Translations under genes and position numbers: made by a program
In this document: one piece after another, positions 6,419 to 8,674 of the stretch
How the letters are laid out: every line of letters begins with the position of its first letter
Position numbering within the stretch: the stretch's first letter is position 1
Notes under the pieces: generated by a model
Databases searched by the model: none
Told to the model about the DNA's origin: nothing
Seen by the model: only the letters and a program-made list of their open reading frames with translations
Origin: CAYMLQ01 sp964390795
GTDB lineage: Bacteria > Verrucomicrobiota > Kiritimatiellia > RFP12 > UBA1067
Reading direction: 5' to 3'
NCBI GenBank assembly: GCA_964390795.1
Contig: CAYMLQ010000254.1
Location: forward strand, 1-8,674
DNA: 8,674 nucleotides

Positions 6419-6964
6419 GTGCACGCGTCCGTCTGTGACACCATCGCTGATCTGGTGCAGAACTCGGTCGAGGCGGGGGCGTCGCGGGTGGAGCTGGACG
6501 TGTACACGGGGCCGGACAGGATTGAGGTCCGCGTGGCCGACAACGGCAAGGGGATGGACGAGGCCACGCTGGCCAAGGCGGTGGAGCCGTTTTACAGCGA
6601 GGCCGGCAAGCACGACCGGCGCCGGGTCGGGCTGGGGCTTCCCCTGCTCTACCAGACCGCCGAGGCGGTCAACGGCACGGTCGACATCCGCTCGCAGCCC
6701 GGCCAGGGCACGACGGTTCGTTTCACGCTCGACGCGGGGCACCTGGACACGCCGCCGCTGGGCGACCTGGCCGAGACCGTCCTGGGGCTGATGACGTTTG
6801 AGGGCGCATACGATCTGCTGCTGACGCGAAAGACGCCGACCGACGGTTATGCGCTTTCGCGCAGCGAACTGATCGACACGCTCGGGAACATGCAAGAGGC
6901 GTCCAACCTGGTTCTGGCCAGAGATTTTTTGAAATCGCAAGAGACTTGTTTGACTGACGCATAA
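6419..6964 (+). CDS. Stand-alone GHKL ATPase in hydrogenase operon
   Basis: This 181-residue protein begins at a GTG three bases after the hndA stop, with GGAAGG at the end of hndA as ribosome binding site. Residues about 1-107 are a HATPase_c domain: N-box ADLVQNSVEAGAS with N15, G1 box DNGKGM at 41-46, glycine lid region GLGLPL at 71-76, and GQGTTVRFTL. The C-terminal 70 residues are helical and unassigned. It lacks a dimerisation/phosphoacceptor domain and any sensor domain, so it is not a complete histidine kinase. Small ATPases of this kind are regularly found between NuoE-like and ferredoxin genes in [FeFe] hydrogenase operons; their role is unknown to me. It reads in the same frame as hndA, so readthrough of a single TGA would fuse them. 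Confidence 0.85.
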   Translation: MHASVCDTIADLVQNSVEAGASRVELDVYTGPDRIEVRVADNGKGMDEATLAKAVEPFYSEAGKHDRRRVGLGLPLLYQTAEAVNGTVDIRSQPGQGTTVRFTLDAGHLDTPPLGDLAETVLGLMTFEGAYDLLLTRKTPTDGYALSRSELIDTLGNMQEASNLVLARDFLKSQETCLTDA

Positions 6965-6980
6965 GTGAAGGAAATCAACG

Positions 6981-7525
6981 ATGGCAAAGTTAACGCTAGC
7001 TGATTTGCGCGCTCTGCGCGAAGAGAAACAGAAGGCGATGGTGAAGCGCGACCCCTCCAACAAGGACGCGCAGANNNNNNNNNNNNNNNNNNNNNNNNNN
7101 NNNNNNNNNNNNNNNNNNNNNNNNNNNNNNNNNNNNNNNNNNNNNNNNNNNNNNNNNNNNNNNNNNNNNNNNNNGAAGAGAAACAGAAGGCGATGGTGAA
7201 GCGCGACCCCTCCAACAAGGACGCGCAGATCATCGTCGGCATGGGCACGTGCGGAATCGCCGCCGGCGCGAAAGAGACGTTCAACGCGATCATCGACGAG
7301 TTGGACGCCAAGGGCATCAGCAGCGTGCTGGTGAGCCAAACCGGCTGCATGGGCCTCTGCCACTCCGAGCCGACCGTCGAGGTGATCGTCCCCCATATGC
7401 CCGTCGTGATTTACGGCAACGTGAACGCGGAGACCGGCAAGAAGATCGTGAACGACCACATCGTCAACAAGCATCTCATCGACAACCACATTTGCGACAA
7501 GCCGGCCATGGACATCGTTGGCTGA
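6981..7525 (+). CDS. hndB: Thioredoxin-like [2Fe-2S] protein HndB, interrupted by an assembly gap
   Basis: The ATG at 6981 follows a GAAGGA-like site, 16 bases after the ATPase gene. The frame enters a run of 100 N and re-emerges after it. Because the 55 bases before the gap are repeated exactly after it, removing the N run and one copy restores one uninterrupted frame of 129 residues (MAKLTLADLRALREEKQKAM, then IIVGMGTCGIAAGAKETF, QTGCMGLCHSEPTVEVIV, VIYGNVNAETGKKIVNDHIV). This is the length and pattern of HndB. In the joined protein the visible cysteines are C39, C71, C75 and C119. The first of the four cluster positions seen in NuoE is a Gly here. The protein is a cytoplasmic electron carrier or structural subunit between HndA and HndC. 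Confidence 0.88.
7020..7074 (+). repeat. 55-bp direct repeat, copy before the gap
   Basis: These 55 bases are identical to 7175-7229 on the other side of the N run. The length equals a common assembler k-mer size, so this is an unmerged contig end and not a biological duplication. Confidence 0.9.
7075..7174. other. Assembly gap (100 N)
   Basis: Exactly 100 N, the conventional scaffold-gap length, lie inside hndB. The flanking sequences overlap by 55 bases, so the true gap is most likely negative and no sequence is missing. Confidence 0.95.
7175..7229 (+). repeat. 55-bp direct repeat, copy after the gap
   Basis: This is the second copy of the 55-base contig overlap that starts at 7020. After collapsing, the HndB frame continues from Q31 into IIVGMGTCG without a shift. 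Confidence 0.9.
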
Positions 7526-7541
7526 GCGGGGAAAACACACC

Positions 7542-8674
7542 ATGGGTTACAAACAGTACATCTTGGTTTGCGGCGGCACAGCCTGCGAGTCCAACAAGGG
7601 CGTCGCGCTGTTCAGCGCGCTGAAGAAGGCGGTCGAAGAGAACGGTCTGGTCAACGACGTGCAGGTCGTGCGCACCGGCTGCCTGGGGTTCTGCGAAAAG
7701 GGCCCGATCGTCAAGATCCTTCCGCAAGACACGTTCTATGTCGAAGTGACGCCCGAAGACGCCGACGTGATCGTTAAGGAGCACATCGTCAAAGGCCGCG
7801 TCGTCTCGCGCCTGCTCTACGATAAGACCCAGAGCAAGATCAATGTCGGCATCGAGGGCATCGATTTCTACCAGAAGCAGTTCCGCATCGTGTTGCGCAA
7901 CTGCGGCGTGATCGACCCAGACAAGATCGACGAGTATATCGCCCGCGACGGTTACAAGGCGCTCGAGAAGGCGCTCTTCGAGATGAAGCCGCAGGACGTG
8001 ATCGACGAGGTCTCCAAGTCCGGCCTGCGCGGCCGCGGCGGAGCGGGCTTCCCCACCGGCAAGAAATGGTCGTTCGCGGCCATGCAGCCCGCCGGCCAGA
8101 AGTACATGGTGTGCAACGCCGACGAGGGCGACCCGGGCGCGTACATGGACCGTTCGACGCTGGAGGGCGACCCCCACTCCGTGCTCGAAGCCATGGCCAT
8201 CGCGGGCTACGCGATCGGCGCCAACAAGGGCTACGTCTACATCCGCGCGGAGTACCCGCTCGCGATCCAGCGTCTGGAAACCGCCATCGCCCAAGCCACC
8301 GAATACGGCTTGCTCGGCGAATCCATTCTCGGCAGCGACTTCTCCTTCACGATCGAGATCCGCCTCGGCGCGGGCGCGTTCGTGTGCGGTGAAGAGACCG
8401 CCCTGCTCGCCTCGATCGAAGGCAAGCGCGGCATGCCTACCCCGCGTCCCCCCTTCCCCGCCGTCAAGGGCCTCTGGGGCCGCCCCACGGTCATCAACAA
8501 CGTCGAAACCCTGGCCAACATCCCCGTCGTCCTGCTCAAGGGCGGCCTCTGGTTCAGCAAGATCGGCACCGCGACCTCCAAGGGCACCAAGGTCTTCGCC
8601 CTCACCGGCAAGATCAACAACTCCGGCCTGATCGAGGTGCCGATGGGCACCACGCTGCGCGAGATCATCTTCGA
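7542..8674 (+). CDS. hndC: NuoF-like flavoprotein subunit of [FeFe] hydrogenase (HndC/HydB), C-terminus cut by window edge
   Basis: The ATG at 7542 lies 16 bases after hndB, behind a purine-rich GCGGGGAAA. The visible 377 residues contain an N-terminal thioredoxin-like [2Fe-2S] domain with C10, C15 (CGGTAC), C47 and C51 (CLGFC). The FMN and NADH-binding core of the NuoF family follows: GLRGRGGAGFPTGKKW at about 161-176, CNADEGDPGAYMDR at 191-204, and GAGAFVCGEETALL at about 276-289. The GDPGAYMD form and the N-terminal iron-sulfur domain are typical of hydrogenase-linked and formate dehydrogenase-linked flavoproteins rather than complex I NuoF. It oxidises or reduces NAD(P) and is the bifurcation or electron-entry site. 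The SLBB domain, the 4Fe-4S site and any C-terminal ferredoxin domain lie beyond the edge, as should the [FeFe] catalytic subunit gene. Confidence 0.95.
   Translation, partial: MGYKQYILVCGGTACESNKGVALFSALKKAVEENGLVNDVQVVRTGCLGFCEKGPIVKILPQDTFYVEVTPEDADVIVKEHIVKGRVVSRLLYDKTQSKINVGIEGIDFYQKQFRIVLRNCGVIDPDKIDEYIARDGYKALEKALFEMKPQDVIDEVSKSGLRGRGGAGFPTGKKWSFAAMQPAGQKYMVCNADEGDPGAYMDRSTLEGDPHSVLEAMAIAGYAIGANKGYVYIRAEYPLAIQRLETAIAQATEYGLLGESILGSDFSFTIEIRLGAGAFVCGEETALLASIEGKRGMPTPRPPFPAVKGLWGRPTVINNVETLANIPVVLLKGGLWFSKIGTATSKGTKVFALTGKINNSGLIEVPMGTTLREIIF

Noticed and set aside
5849..7543. 564-codon minus-strand open frame across the hydrogenase operon
   Set aside because: It lies opposite hndA, the ATPase gene and hndB, includes the N gap, and encodes Arg/His/Val-rich low-quality protein typical of an antisense frame in GC-rich genes.
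7476..8294. 272-codon minus-strand open frame opposite hndC
   Set aside because: Its composition is that of a reverse-complement shadow (Asp/Val/Leu/His-rich, no domain), and the plus strand carries an unmistakable NuoF-like gene.
1..8674. CRISPR array, tRNA, rRNA, integrase or transposase
   Set aside because: No regularly spaced repeats, no tRNA-like cloverleaf, no rRNA-like sequence and no recombinase motifs were seen; the only long repeat is the 55-base assembly overlap.

Overview
The window looks like part of a metagenome-assembled genome of an anaerobic, fermentative bacterium. The right half is a GC-rich locus for an NADH/NADP-linked [FeFe] hydrogenase of the Hnd/HydABC type. A broken autotransporter-associated beta-strand repeat gene lies in the middle; such repeats are very common in the Kiritimatiellota, Lentisphaerota and Verrucomicrobiota. 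That host assignment is inference only. A 100-N gap flanked by an exact 55-base duplication shows that this is a scaffold joined from de Bruijn-graph contigs.

Layout. (1) 1-3217, minus strand, lower GC: a two-gene unit. A 550-residue protein with a PH-like N-terminus, a TerB-like helical region and a Gly-rich hydrophobic segment is followed by a second, unnamed protein. The second open frame has no stop for 491 codons and runs off the left edge. A promoter-like sequence and an 8-bp inverted repeat lie upstream of the first gene. (2) About 3218-4030: a scar region with a short fragment resembling the C-terminus of a type I restriction specificity subunit (minus) next to an autotransporter-repeat pseudogene with an in-frame stop (plus). 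(3) 4031-5687, minus strand: a tight three-gene regulatory operon, DRTGG protein, then CBS-CBS-HATPase protein, then a second DRTGG protein. (4) 5688-5920: divergent control region with an inverted repeat. (5) 5921-8674, plus strand: hydrogenase accessory subunits in the order NuoE-like (hndA), a stand-alone GHKL ATPase, a thioredoxin-like [2Fe-2S] protein (hndB), and a NuoF-like flavoprotein (hndC) cut by the right edge. The catalytic [FeFe] subunit (hndD/hydA) should lie just beyond.

How the genes work together. HndA, HndB and HndC would form the NAD(P)H-oxidising and electron-transfer module that feeds or drains the hydrogenase. The divergent DRTGG/CBS-HATPase genes and the orphan ATPase are plausible sensors of adenylate or redox state for this enzyme, a role suggested by context rather than shown. 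The left two-gene unit is the best candidate for an undescribed system: it has no enzyme signature I can name, carries a possible membrane-inserting segment, differs in base composition from the hydrogenase locus, and lies beside debris that includes a possible restriction-modification remnant.
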